The position numbers and the translations under genes are program-made. A stretch of DNA of 64,000 nucleotides from Streptomyces sp. AC550_RSS872 (GTDB lineage: Bacteria; Actinomycetota; Actinomycetes; Streptomycetales; Streptomycetaceae). Every line of letters starts with the position of its first letter. Position 1 is the first letter of the stretch. Under the pieces are notes generated by a model that searched no databases, was not told the origin of the DNA, and saw only the letters and a list, made by a program, of their open reading frames with translations. The DNA lies in the NCBI RefSeq assembly GCF_019049285.1, contig NZ_JAGMUL010000198.1:1-64000 (forward strand), in the 5' to 3' direction. Shown here piece after piece: positions 1 through 8,569 of this stretch.

Positions 1-651
1 GTGCAGGCCCGCCGCGACCAGACCGGCGAAGTGGGCCATGTCGACCCACAGGTACGCCTCGACCTCGTCGGCGATCCGCCGGAACTCGGCGAAGTCCAGC
101 TGCCGCGGGTACGCCGACCAGCCGGCGATGATCACCTTCGGCTTGTGCTCCTTGGCGAGCTTCTCGACCTCGGCCATGTCGACCAGACCGGTGGCGGGGT
201 CCACGTGGTACGGGACCACCTTGAACTGCTTGCCGGAGAAGTTCAGCCGCATGCCGTGGGTGAGGTGGCCGCCGTGGGCCAGGTCCAGGCCGAGGATGGT
301 GTCGCCGGGCTGGGCCAGCGCGAACAGGGCGGCCTGGTTCGCGGAGGCGCCGGAGTGCGGTTGCACATTCGCATACTCGGCGCCGAACAGCTCCTTGACC
401 CGGTCGATGGCGATCTGCTCGGCGACGTCGACGTGCTCGCAGCCGCCGTAATAGCGGCGGCCCGGGTAGCCCTCGGCGTACTTGTTGGTGGCGACCGAAC
501 CCTGGGCCTCCATGACCGCGACCGGCGCGAAGTTCTCGGAGGCGATCATCTCCAGGGTCGACTGCTGGCGCTCCAGCTCGGCGTCGAGCGCGGCGGCGAT
601 GGCCGGGTCCAGCTCGTGCAGGGGCGTGTTCAGAAGCGACTTGTCAGACAT
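1..651 (-). CDS. glyA: Serine hydroxymethyltransferase, N-terminal part (runs off left edge)
   Basis: PLP enzyme interconverting serine and glycine with tetrahydrofolate in the cytoplasm. The visible 217 residues start MSDKSLLNTPLHELD and contain the family signatures ASENF, the Tyr/Gly-rich YPGRRYYGG, THG followed by NFSGK, and DMAHFAGL. The PLP-binding lysine and C-terminal half lie outside the window, so integrity cannot be judged. It starts at an ATG 15 bp downstream of the gcvH stop, so it is the third gene of a gcvT-gcvH-glyA unit; glycine cleavage supplies methylene-tetrahydrofolate that GlyA uses. It is probably under the glycine riboswitch ahead of gcvT, although the 176-bp gcvT-gcvH gap could carry a second promoter. 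Identification is firm. Confidence 0.96.
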   Translation of the reverse strand, partial: MSDKSLLNTPLHELDPAIAAALDAELERQQSTLEMIASENFAPVAVMEAQGSVATNKYAEGYPGRRYYGGCEHVDVAEQIAIDRVKELFGAEYANVQPHSGASANQAALFALAQPGDTILGLDLAHGGHLTHGMRLNFSGKQFKVVPYHVDPATGLVDMAEVEKLAKEHKPKVIIAGWSAYPRQLDFAEFRRIADEVEAYLWVDMAHFAGLVAAGLH

Positions 652-666
652 AAGGGGCGTTACTCC

Positions 667-1044
667 TCAGCCGGCGGTGTGGGCGACGTACTCGTCGGCG
701 GAGAGCAGGTCGGCCGGCTCCTCCGTGACGCGCACCTTGAACAGCCAGCCGCCCTCGAAGGGGGCGGAGTTCACCAGCGCCGGGTCGTTCACGACGTCCT
801 CGTTGATCTCGGTGACCTCGCCGGTGACCGGGGAGTACAGGTCGGACACCGACTTGGTCGACTCCAGCTCACCGCAGGTGTCACCCGCGGTCACGGTCGA
901 GCCGACCTCGGGGAGCTGGGCGTAGACGACATCGCCGAGCGCGTTGGCCGCGAACTCGGTGATGCCGACCGTCGACACGCCGTCCTCGGCGGTCGACAGC
1001 CACTCGTGCTCCTTGCTGTAGCGCAGCTGCTGGGGGTTGCTCAT
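667..1044 (-). CDS. gcvH: Glycine cleavage system H protein
   Basis: Lipoyl carrier protein of the glycine cleavage complex, shuttling the aminomethyl group between P, T and L proteins. 125 residues, normal for the family. The lipoylation motif GELESTKSVSDLYSP places the modified lysine at residue 64, with the typical YSPVTGEV and W-L-x-K-V strands after it. The start is the ATG giving MSNPQQLRYSKEHEW. A longer reading frame continues upstream but runs into an 18-bp tandem repeat and the gcvT region, so that extension is not coding. Followed at 15 bp by glyA. GcvP is not in this window and must be encoded elsewhere. Confidence 0.96.
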   Translation of the reverse strand: MSNPQQLRYSKEHEWLSTAEDGVSTVGITEFAANALGDVVYAQLPEVGSTVTAGDTCGELESTKSVSDLYSPVTGEVTEINEDVVNDPALVNSAPFEGGWLFKVRVTEEPADLLSADEYVAHTAG

Positions 1045-1149
1045 GGCCTGAATTCTCCTGTACGCGCGGGAGTGGTGATGAATGGGGGACTGCTGGAAAC
1101 GCATGTGAGCAGCGCGAATGTGCGCAGGGTCACGCACGGGGCCGCTGTC

Positions 1150-1220
1150 GGTCTCCACTTGTGGGCCGGTCTCCGGATCTGGGCCAGTCTTCGCGTCTGG
1201 GCCAGTCTCTCGGTACGGCG
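1150..1220. repeat. 18-bp tandem repeat in the gcvT-gcvH gap
   Basis: Three units of 18 bp (1150-1167, 1168-1185, 1186-1203) and a partial fourth share the pattern RGTCTYC...TGGGCC. They lie directly against the gcvT stop codon in the 176-bp spacer before gcvH. No hairpin or promoter is obvious in them. The minus-strand reading through the units stays open, which is a consequence of the 18-bp period and not evidence of coding. Confidence 0.75.
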
Positions 1221-2339
<1,119 letters not shown>

Positions 2340-2371
2340 CGGACGTTGTCTCCCAGGGCATGACGGGCGAG

Positions 2372-2597
2372 GTCGTTCCTCCCCATCTGTCATCGGAACC
2401 TGAGAGGTTCGCCGGGACCGCCACAGGGACGATCAACGGCTTGCACCTTGGGTGGAGCCGCGCGTCCCGGGCAGGGACGGAGCGGCCCGCTTTTCAGATG
2501 TGCCTCGCCCGCGCGGTAACGGGGCCTGAGAGATTCAAGGGAGGGACTTGCTCCTTCGGCGCCCCGGCGATGGACTGCTGGGGACTCTCCCGCGCGG
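2372..2597 (-). promoter_or_regulatory. Tandem glycine riboswitch upstream of gcvT
   Basis: On the minus strand the leader of gcvT holds two consecutive glycine-aptamer cores. The 5' aptamer (about 2597-2512) has GGGAGAG, GGCGCCGAAGGAGCAA and the closing AATCTCTCAGGCCCC. The second (about 2500-2375) has GGTGCAAGCC and GAACCTCTCAGGTTCCGATGACAG, here described as its two halves CCTCTCAGG and GATGACAG. This is the classic cooperative two-aptamer arrangement. Known biology: actinomycete gcv riboswitches turn the glycine cleavage genes on when glycine is high. The second aptamer ends within about 40 bp of the gcvT start codon, so the switch could act on elongation or on translation. Confidence 0.93.
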
Positions 2598-2772
2598 ATT
2601 CAAACGGCCGGTATGCAGTTGGCGCGCACATCATTGCACGGCCACGCCCGTCAACGGCAGGCCGTGTCTGTAACCGGGTTGTGGCAGGAAGTGAACGAAA
2701 ATGCGGGAGATCATCCATTACCTTCTCTTTACGCTCAGTGGGGATGGGGAATCCTGACCCCGGAGGAGGACG
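2598..2772. promoter_or_regulatory. Divergent promoter region, gcv leader versus P-loop gene
   Basis: This 175-bp stretch separates the 5' end of the leftward riboswitch RNA from the rightward P-loop gene. It must hold both promoters and is noticeably more A+T-rich than its surroundings around 2690-2745. The only clear element is the GGAGGA ribosome-binding site at 2762-2770 just before the ATG at 2773. No operator palindrome was recognised. Confidence 0.5.
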
Positions 2773-3447
2773 ATGACGGTGAACCGCACCACGGCCTACG
2801 CCACGACCTCGGGCATGGCGCTGCCCAAGCAGCCCGCGGCCCCGGCGGCCGAAGCCGGCGGCACGTACCTCGCACCCGTGGTCCGTGATCTGCGCGAGCG
2901 CTCCGGTCGCAGCCCGCGCGCGCTGCTCTTCGGCCCGCGGGACCTCGTCGTGATCACCGGCCTGCCCGGCAGCGGCAAGTCCACGCTGATGAAGCGGGCC
3001 GTGCAGGGCCCCCGCATCGACTCGCAGGACACCCGGGACCGCTGGGACACCCGCATGCCCCGCTTCCTCCCGTACGCCGTCTACCGCCCCCTGGTCCGTC
3101 TCGCGCACTACGCCGGACTGCGCCGCGCCGTGCGCTCCGGCGAGGGTGTCGTCGTGCACGACTGCGGCACGCAGGCATGGGTGCGTGGCTGGCTGGCCCG
3201 CGAGGCCCGCCGACGCGGCGGCAGCCTGCACCTGCTGCTGCTCGACGTCGCCCCGGACACGGCCCTGGAGGGCCAGCGCGAGCGCGGCCGAGGCGTCTCC
3301 CGTTACGCCTTTCTGCGCCATCGCCGAGCCGCGGCCCACCTGCTGAGCTCGGTGGAGCAGGGCAGCCTGCCCCAGGGCTGCGGGTCGGCGGTGCTGATCG
3401 ATCGGGAGGCGGCGGACACTCTGTGCCGGATCGGTTTCACGGGCTGA
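2773..3447 (+). CDS. P-loop ATPase/kinase-like protein
   Basis: 224-residue cytoplasmic protein with a Walker A motif GLPGSGKST at residues 63-71 after a hydrophobic strand (LVVITG), typical of small P-loop kinases of the zeta-toxin/AAA_33 type that phosphorylate or hydrolyse small substrates. A later strand LHLLLLDV and basic patches (RERGRGVSRYAFLRHRR) resemble the lid region. Substrate unknown. The ATG at 2773 has a strong GGAGGA site. It is divergent from the gcv operon and followed at 79 bp by an SseB gene; this neighbourhood is conserved in Streptomyces as I recall it, but does not define the function. Confidence 0.85.
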   Translation: MTVNRTTAYATTSGMALPKQPAAPAAEAGGTYLAPVVRDLRERSGRSPRALLFGPRDLVVITGLPGSGKSTLMKRAVQGPRIDSQDTRDRWDTRMPRFLPYAVYRPLVRLAHYAGLRRAVRSGEGVVVHDCGTQAWVRGWLAREARRRGGSLHLLLLDVAPDTALEGQRERGRGVSRYAFLRHRRAAAHLLSSVEQGSLPQGCGSAVLIDREAADTLCRIGFTG

Positions 3448-3526
3448 ATGGTCGCGGGGCTGTGCGGGGCGGACACCGGATAGCCTTCTGAGCCACATAC
3501 GTGGTTCACAGCAGGCGGTCAGACAG

Positions 3527-4318
3527 ATGGACTTCGCAGCGGATCTCCCCGCGGACTTCCCGGCAGGGGCACACCTCCACGCGCACGGCGGTTGGCCCGG
3601 CAACGAACTGGAGGAGGTGCTCTCGGCCTCCCTCGGCCTCCCCTCGGCCGGCGGCCGGATCATCGAGGTGCTGGGCCGCAGCTTCGTCTGGGTGCCGCTG
3701 CCCAACGGCGGCGGCCCCACCAGCGGTCCGCTGGACCTGCCGACCGTGGAGATTGCGGGCCAGGCGTACGTCCCGGTCTTCAGCTCCGAGGAACAGTTCC
3801 GCCAGGTCGTCGGGGCCCATATGTCGTACACCGTCGCCCCCGCCGTCGAATTCGCCCGCGGTCTGCCCCCGCAGGTGGGCATCGCCGTCAACCCCGACGG
3901 CACGGTCGGCGTCCCCCTGCCCCCGGCCGCGGTGGCCGAGCTCTGCCGGGTGGGCCGCACCCCGCTGGACGGCCTCACCACCGGCGGCCGCGTCAAGCTC
4001 TACGAACCCGACTGGCAGGACGACCCGGTCGACTTCCTCGCGGCAGCCTCGGCCGAGTTCGCCGAGACCGGCGTCGTCACCACGGCCCGCCGCTGTCTGG
4101 CGGCGATCGAGACGGCCCACCCGGTGATGTTCGTCGGCGTGGAACTCTCCCAGTGGGAGGGCGACTTGCGCGCGGCCCCCATGGACGCCCTCGCCCGAGC
4201 CCTGGGCCGCACCCCCACCCCCTGGCCGGTCAACCTGGTCCTCCTGGACGTGGCCCAGGACCCGGTGATCGACTGGATGAGGCAGAAGGTACGCCCGTTC
4301 TATCAGCGGGATTTCTAG
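3527..4318 (+). CDS. SseB-family protein (first of a pair)
   Basis: 263 residues with an SseB N-terminal domain (about 20-125, including VWVPLPNGG and VPVFSSEEQFRQ) and an SseB C-terminal domain (about 150-263, ending DPVIDWMRQKVRPFYQRD). SseB was named for enhanced serine sensitivity in E. coli when altered; the biochemical role is unknown. Its position next to gcvT-gcvH-glyA fits an effect on serine/glycine balance, but that is inference. No membrane segment or signal peptide. It shares its C-terminal signature with the next gene, so the two are paralogues. Confidence 0.88.
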   Translation: MDFAADLPADFPAGAHLHAHGGWPGNELEEVLSASLGLPSAGGRIIEVLGRSFVWVPLPNGGGPTSGPLDLPTVEIAGQAYVPVFSSEEQFRQVVGAHMSYTVAPAVEFARGLPPQVGIAVNPDGTVGVPLPPAAVAELCRVGRTPLDGLTTGGRVKLYEPDWQDDPVDFLAAASAEFAETGVVTTARRCLAAIETAHPVMFVGVELSQWEGDLRAAPMDALARALGRTPTPWPVNLVLLDVAQDPVIDWMRQKVRPFYQRDF

Positions 4319-4326
4319 GCGCCGGT

Positions 4327-4420
4327 GACGGGCAGCGCCCCCTTGGGGGCGCGGGGCTGTATCGATATGCGGCTCCGCCGCGGGGCGCGACAAGCCACGC
4401 ACGACCCGCAGTCCGCAGAC
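4327..4420. repeat. Dispersed palindromic intergenic element between the SseB genes
   Basis: The gap between the SseB genes holds a perfect hairpin GCGCCCCC-TT-GGGGGCGC (4335-4342/4345-4352), then ATCGATAT, a second short palindrome GCGGCTCCGCCGC, and the tract GGGGCGCGACAAGCCACGC. I recognise this combination as one of the common Streptomyces intergenic repeats; that is recollection and was not searched here. It may act as a terminator-like structure after the first SseB gene. It lacks a T-run. Confidence 0.6.
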
Positions 4421-4508
4421 GACAATGGGCCCCGAGCTCTCAGCGGCTCCCCCAGCGGAGCGCCTAAGCTGGGCTCGAAACCCACGTTCCCCGAAAGGGC
4501 GGTAAAAG

Positions 4509-5309
4509 GTGAGCGCGAGCGGCACCGCGGCGACCGGCCAGGTCGAGCACATGCTGCGCCAGGTGACGCCGGGGCGTTACGACGCCTATGAGGCGCTCCT
4601 CCGCGCCCTCGCCACCCCGAACACCGGCCAGGTCTGGATGCTGCTGTGGCACGGCCAGGCCGGCTCCCCGGACGCCCAGTACGGAAACATGGAGGTCGAC
4701 GGCCACGGCTACGCCCCGTGCGTCACCTCCGCCCAGGAGCTGTCGGCCAGCGGCTGGAACCGCTCCTACGAGGTCGTCGACGGCATCGACGTGGCCCGCA
4801 CCCTCTACCCGGACCACTTCGGCCTCTGGCTGAACCCGCACGCCCCGGGCGGCGGCGTCGGCATCCCGTGGCTCGACCTGCGCCGCATCGCCACCGGCCT
4901 GGACCGCCAGCCCGCCGGCCCGCTCCGCCTGTCGGAGCCCGGCATCGAGATCCCGCAGTTCTACGCCCTGCTCGCGCAGAACGCCCACCGCACCCCCGCC
5001 GTCCGCTCCCTGCGCCGCGCCTGGGTGCAGCCGGCGCTCGGCGCGCCGTATCTGGCGATCGGGCTCGACGTGTACGACACCAGCCCGCCCGCCGTGGACT
5101 CGGTGCGCTCGATGATGCTCCAGTCCATCGGCGCGGTCCCGGACGGGCTGCCCGTCTCGACGGTGGCGATGTCCGACGAGGACGACCCGGTCGCGATGTG
5201 GATGCGGGCGACCGCCCGTCCGTTCTACGACCGCGAAGCACACGCCGCCGCTCCGGCGCAGGCTCCGGCGGCCGGCTACGGCTACCCACCGCCACAGGGC
5301 CGTTACTGA
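4509..5309 (+). CDS. SseB-family protein (second of a pair)
   Basis: 266 residues from a GTG start preceded by GAAAGGG. N-terminal SseB domain includes VWMLLWHGQ and the C-terminal domain ends DDPVAMWMRATARPFYDRE, matching the DPVxxWMRxxxRPFYxR pattern of the upstream SseB gene. It carries an extra Ala/Pro/Tyr tail (AAGYGYPPPQGRY) absent from the first copy. Cytoplasmic by sequence. The two genes look like an old tandem duplication, separated by a dispersed repeat. Biochemical function unknown; involvement in serine metabolism is only suggested by family name and location. Confidence 0.87.
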   Translation: MSASGTAATGQVEHMLRQVTPGRYDAYEALLRALATPNTGQVWMLLWHGQAGSPDAQYGNMEVDGHGYAPCVTSAQELSASGWNRSYEVVDGIDVARTLYPDHFGLWLNPHAPGGGVGIPWLDLRRIATGLDRQPAGPLRLSEPGIEIPQFYALLAQNAHRTPAVRSLRRAWVQPALGAPYLAIGLDVYDTSPPAVDSVRSMMLQSIGAVPDGLPVSTVAMSDEDDPVAMWMRATARPFYDREAHAAAPAQAPAAGYGYPPPQGRY

Positions 5310-5672
5310 TCATTCATGGGCTAACCTACCGAGCGGTCGGCAACCCTACTGTCGTAGGCGCAACGCACCCCCGGCTGCGGTTTCCCAGGTGAATCTCCGC
5401 GCGTAGATGCGATCGGAAGGTCCCGGTCCGCCCTCATACGCCCCAACTGGCGCGCGTCCGCCCCCCGTTACCCGCTGTTCGGATAACGGAACCCCGCAGA
5501 CAGCATCACGGTTGCGCATACTTTCCTCGCCAGCTCTGGCAACAGATCGCCAAAGCGTTGAAGACTCCCGGTCAAGACACGGGGCGGCAGGCCCCGTGTG
5601 CGAGTTGGAGCAACCGCTACCGCGGCAGCCAGGGGGGCCGACAACCGTCGGCCGAGAGGGGTCAGACTCACC
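5310..5672 (+). promoter_or_regulatory. Leader/promoter region of the peptide ABC operon
   Basis: This 363-bp gap has no credible gene. A palindromic site CCGAGCGGTCGG (5329-5340, arms CCGA/TCGG with nested ACCG/CGGT) is flanked upstream by TAACCT, a plausible -10, and downstream by GGCAACC, a CCTAC/GTAGG hairpin (5345-5358), a CGCA/TGCG hairpin (5364-5379) and TGAAT (5390-5394), which can pair with ATTCA at 5312-5316. Further on are CCGTTA/TAACGG and a perfect 9-bp hairpin at 5577-5599. It may be a TetR-type operator over a promoter, or part of a structured RNA leader. GAGAGGGG at 5654-5661 is the ribosome-binding site of the next gene. Confidence 0.5.
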
Positions 5673-6671
5673 GTGACGGCACCGATCGAGACCACCGGAT
5701 CGCAGGCCGACGCCCAGCCGGAGGCCGTGCTGAAGGGGGTCGAGGCCAAGAAGATCGAGGGCCGGTCACTCGGGCAGATCGCCTGGTCCCGCTTCAAGCG
5801 GGACAAAGTGGCGGTCGTGGGCGGCATCGTTGTCGTGCTGCTCATCCTCGTGGCGGCCCTGTCCCGTCCGCTCCAGGCCCTGTTGGGGCTCGACCCCAAC
5901 GCCTTCCACCAGGACCTGATCGACCCCAACACCTCGCTGCCCAAGGGTGACTTCGGCGGGATGAGCTGGGACCACCCGCTGGGCGTCGAGCCGAAGTTCG
6001 GCCGGGACATCCTCGCGCGCATCCTGGAGGGCTCCTGGGTCTCCCTGGTCGTCGCCTTCGGCGCGACGCTGCTGTCCGTCGTCATCGGAACCGTGATGGG
6101 CCTGGTCGCCGGCTACTACGGCGGGCGGGTCGACACCGTCGTCAGCCGCCTGATGGACACCTTCCTCGCGTTCCCGCTGCTCCTGTTCGCCATCGCCATC
6201 TCCGCGACGCTCCAGGGCGGTGCCTTCGGCCTCGAAGGGCTGCCCCTGCACATCTCCGTGCTGATCTTCGTCATCGGCTTCTTCAACTGGCCCTACATGG
6301 GGCGCATCGTGCGCGGTCAGACCCTGGCCCTGCGCGAGCGGGAGTTCGTCGACGCCTCCCGGGGGATGGGGGCCGGCGGCCCGTACATCCTCTTCAAGGA
6401 ACTGCTGCCCAACCTCGTCGCGCCGATCATCGTCTACTCGACGCTGCTCATCCCGACGAACATCCTCTTCGAAGCCTCGCTGAGCTTCCTCGGTGTGGGC
6501 ATCCAGCCGCCCCAGGCGTCCTGGGGCGGAATGCTCAACCAGGCCGTCGACTTCTTCGAGGTCGACCCGCAGTACATGATCGTCCCCGGCCTGGCGATCT
6601 TCATCACGGTGCTGGCCTTCAACCTCCTCGGTGACGGCCTGAGGGACGCACTCGACCCCCGCAGCCGCTGA
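5673..6671 (+). CDS. Peptide-type ABC transporter permease (DppC/OppC-like)
   Basis: 332-residue inner-membrane permease. It has the OppC N-terminal segment (AWSRFKRDKVAVVGG, then the first membrane helix), the HPLGV...GRDI motif, and the cytoplasmic EAA loop EFVDASRGMGAGGPYILF that contacts the ATPase. It ends GDGLRDALDPRSR, as is usual for DppC. About six membrane segments. The GTG at 5673 is chosen because GAGAGGGG sits 11 bp upstream; an in-frame upstream extension is leader sequence. First gene of a five-gene operon; having the C-type permease ahead of the binding protein is an unusual order. Confidence 0.93.
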   Translation: MTAPIETTGSQADAQPEAVLKGVEAKKIEGRSLGQIAWSRFKRDKVAVVGGIVVVLLILVAALSRPLQALLGLDPNAFHQDLIDPNTSLPKGDFGGMSWDHPLGVEPKFGRDILARILEGSWVSLVVAFGATLLSVVIGTVMGLVAGYYGGRVDTVVSRLMDTFLAFPLLLFAIAISATLQGGAFGLEGLPLHISVLIFVIGFFNWPYMGRIVRGQTLALREREFVDASRGMGAGGPYILFKELLPNLVAPIIVYSTLLIPTNILFEASLSFLGVGIQPPQASWGGMLNQAVDFFEVDPQYMIVPGLAIFITVLAFNLLGDGLRDALDPRSR

Positions 6672-6747
6672 CGTCCGCGGTCGCGACACCCGTCCGCGAC
6701 CCGACGTCCCACCCAAGTGTCCACCTACGAAGGGGAATCCGACCATC

Positions 6748-8499
6748 ATGCGAAGGTCAGCAATGGCCGCGATTGCGGTCGCCAGTAGCGCCGGCCTGCT
6801 TCTCGCGGGCTGCAGCAAGGCCGACGACGGCGCCGACACGCCCAAGGGCGCCGGCGTGAACGCCGCGACCAAGGGAGTGGTGAACGCCTCCACCCACAAG
6901 GGCGGAACGGTCACCTACGCCAGCTCCGACGCTCCCGAGTCGCTGGACCCGGGCAACATGTACTACGCCTACGGCTACAACTTCAGCCGCCTCTACGCGC
7001 GTCCCCTGATGACCTTCAAGCCCGCCCCCGGCGAGGCGGGCAACGAACTCGTCCCGGACCTCGCCGAGGGCGCGGGCACGCCCAGCGACGGCGGCAAGAC
7101 CTGGACGTACAAGATCCGTCAGGGCGTCAAGTACGAGGACGGGACCGCGGTCACCTCCAAGGACGTCAAGTACGCGGTGGAGCGTTCGAACTTCGCGCGT
7201 GACGTGCTCTCGCTCGGCCCCAACTACTTCCAGAACCTGCTGGACAACCCGGACGACTACAAGGGCCCGTACAAGGACAAGAGCGAAAAGGGCATCTCGT
7301 CCATCGAGACCCCGGACGACCAGACGATCGTCTTCCACCTGAACAAGGCCTTCGCGGAGTTCGACTACCTCGTCAGCGCCCCGCAGACGGCCCCCGTGCC
7401 GAGGGCCAAGGACACGGGTGTCGACTACACCAAGAAGGTCGTCTCCTCCGGCTCGTACAAGTTCGAGAAGTACGAGGAGGGCAAGCAGATCGTCCTGGTC
7501 CGCAACCCCGAGTGGGACGCCAAAACGGACCCCCTGCGCAAGCAGTACCCGGACAAGATCGTGGTGAACCTCAAGGTCAACAAGGCCACGATCGACAAGG
7601 ACGTGATGTCCGGGGACACGATGATCGACATCCAGGGAACGGGTGTCGACGCGCAGACCCAGGCGCAGATCCTGGGCAAGAAGGACGAGATGGCCAACAC
7701 GGACAACGCGTTGGGCGGTCGTCTCATCTACGCGGCGATCAACACCAAGCTGGCGCCGTTCAACAACGTCGAGTGCCGCAAGGCCGTCGAGTACGCGATC
7801 GACAAGACCGCCGTGCAGACCGCGATGGGCGGCCCGATCCGCGGTGACATCGCCACCACGGTCCTGCCGACCGACGTCTCGGGTTACGAGAAGGCCGACC
7901 AGTACGCCACCCCGGGCAACAAGGGTGACGTCGCCAAGGCCAAGGAGCACCTGAAGGCCTGCGGCAAGGAGGGCGGCTTCAAGACCTCCATCTCGGCCCG
8001 CACCGACCGGCAGGGCGAGGTCGACGCGGCCACCGCGATCGTCGGCGCGCTGAAGAAGGTCGGCATCGACGCGGACATCAAGCAGTACCCGTCCGGCAAG
8101 TACTTCTCCGACTACGCGGGCGTGCCCAAGTTCAACGAGAAGAACAACATCGGCCTGATGATGATGCAGTGGGGCGCCGACTGGCCCACCGGCTACGGCT
8201 TCCTACAGCAGATCGCGCACGGCAAGGCCATCAGCCAGTCGGGTAACACCAACCTGTCCGAGCTGGACAACCCCGAGATCAACAAGCTGCTGGACGACGC
8301 GATCGGCAACACCGACGAGGCCGCCCGCACCAAGGCGTACACCGAGGTCGACCAGAAGGTCATGGAGCAGGCCGCCATCGTGCCGCTGACCTACTTCAAG
8401 GTCCTGCTGTACCGCACGCCGCACGCCACCAACCTGGTGTCGACGTCCGCCTTCAGCGGTCAGTACGACTACCTCAACGTCGGCACCGCCGAGAAGTAG
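6748..8499 (+). CDS. Peptide-type ABC transporter substrate-binding lipoprotein
   Basis: 583-residue extracytoplasmic solute-binding protein of the SBP_bac_5 (DppA/OppA) family. The signal peptide ends in the lipobox LLAGC, giving a lipidated Cys22. The first fold has GGTVTYASSDAPESLDPG; the body has YKIRQGVKYEDGTAVTSKDV, the family hallmark. It captures the peptide or similar ligand and delivers it to the two permeases. The ATG at 6748 follows GAAGGGGA. The gap to the next gene holds a perfect hairpin that could raise expression of this gene above the membrane components. Ligand cannot be told from sequence. Confidence 0.94.
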   Translation: MRRSAMAAIAVASSAGLLLAGCSKADDGADTPKGAGVNAATKGVVNASTHKGGTVTYASSDAPESLDPGNMYYAYGYNFSRLYARPLMTFKPAPGEAGNELVPDLAEGAGTPSDGGKTWTYKIRQGVKYEDGTAVTSKDVKYAVERSNFARDVLSLGPNYFQNLLDNPDDYKGPYKDKSEKGISSIETPDDQTIVFHLNKAFAEFDYLVSAPQTAPVPRAKDTGVDYTKKVVSSGSYKFEKYEEGKQIVLVRNPEWDAKTDPLRKQYPDKIVVNLKVNKATIDKDVMSGDTMIDIQGTGVDAQTQAQILGKKDEMANTDNALGGRLIYAAINTKLAPFNNVECRKAVEYAIDKTAVQTAMGGPIRGDIATTVLPTDVSGYEKADQYATPGNKGDVAKAKEHLKACGKEGGFKTSISARTDRQGEVDAATAIVGALKKVGIDADIKQYPSGKYFSDYAGVPKFNEKNNIGLMMMQWGADWPTGYGFLQQIAHGKAISQSGNTNLSELDNPEINKLLDDAIGNTDEAARTKAYTEVDQKVMEQAAIVPLTYFKVLLYRTPHATNLVSTSAFSGQYDYLNVGTAEK

Positions 8500-8523
8500 C
8501 CCCGGAAGGCAGGTGAAGGCATT

Positions 8524-8556
8524 GGCGCCCGCGGACTAAAGTCATCCGCGGGCGCC
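8524..8556 (+). terminator. Intercistronic perfect hairpin after the binding-protein gene
   Basis: Arms GGCGCCCGCGGA (8524-8535) and TCCGCGGGCGCC (8545-8556) are fully complementary, with a 9-base loop CTAAAGTCA. It lies between the binding-protein stop (8499) and the GTG of the permease (8570) and has no T-run, so it is more likely a partial terminator or a 3' mRNA-stabilising structure than a full stop. Such hairpins are known to give excess binding protein in ABC operons. Confidence 0.8.
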
Positions 8557-8569
8557 CGCGCCGGTCCTC

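Noticed and set aside
1150..1220. Possible CRISPR-like array
   Set aside because: Units are contiguous without spacers and diverged, and no cas genes are present; the same holds for the 16-bp, 11-bp and hexanucleotide repeats.
7425..7727. Antisense 100-codon frame inside the binding-protein gene as a small protein
   Set aside because: No ribosome-binding site, no conservation hint, and fully inside a well-supported gene.
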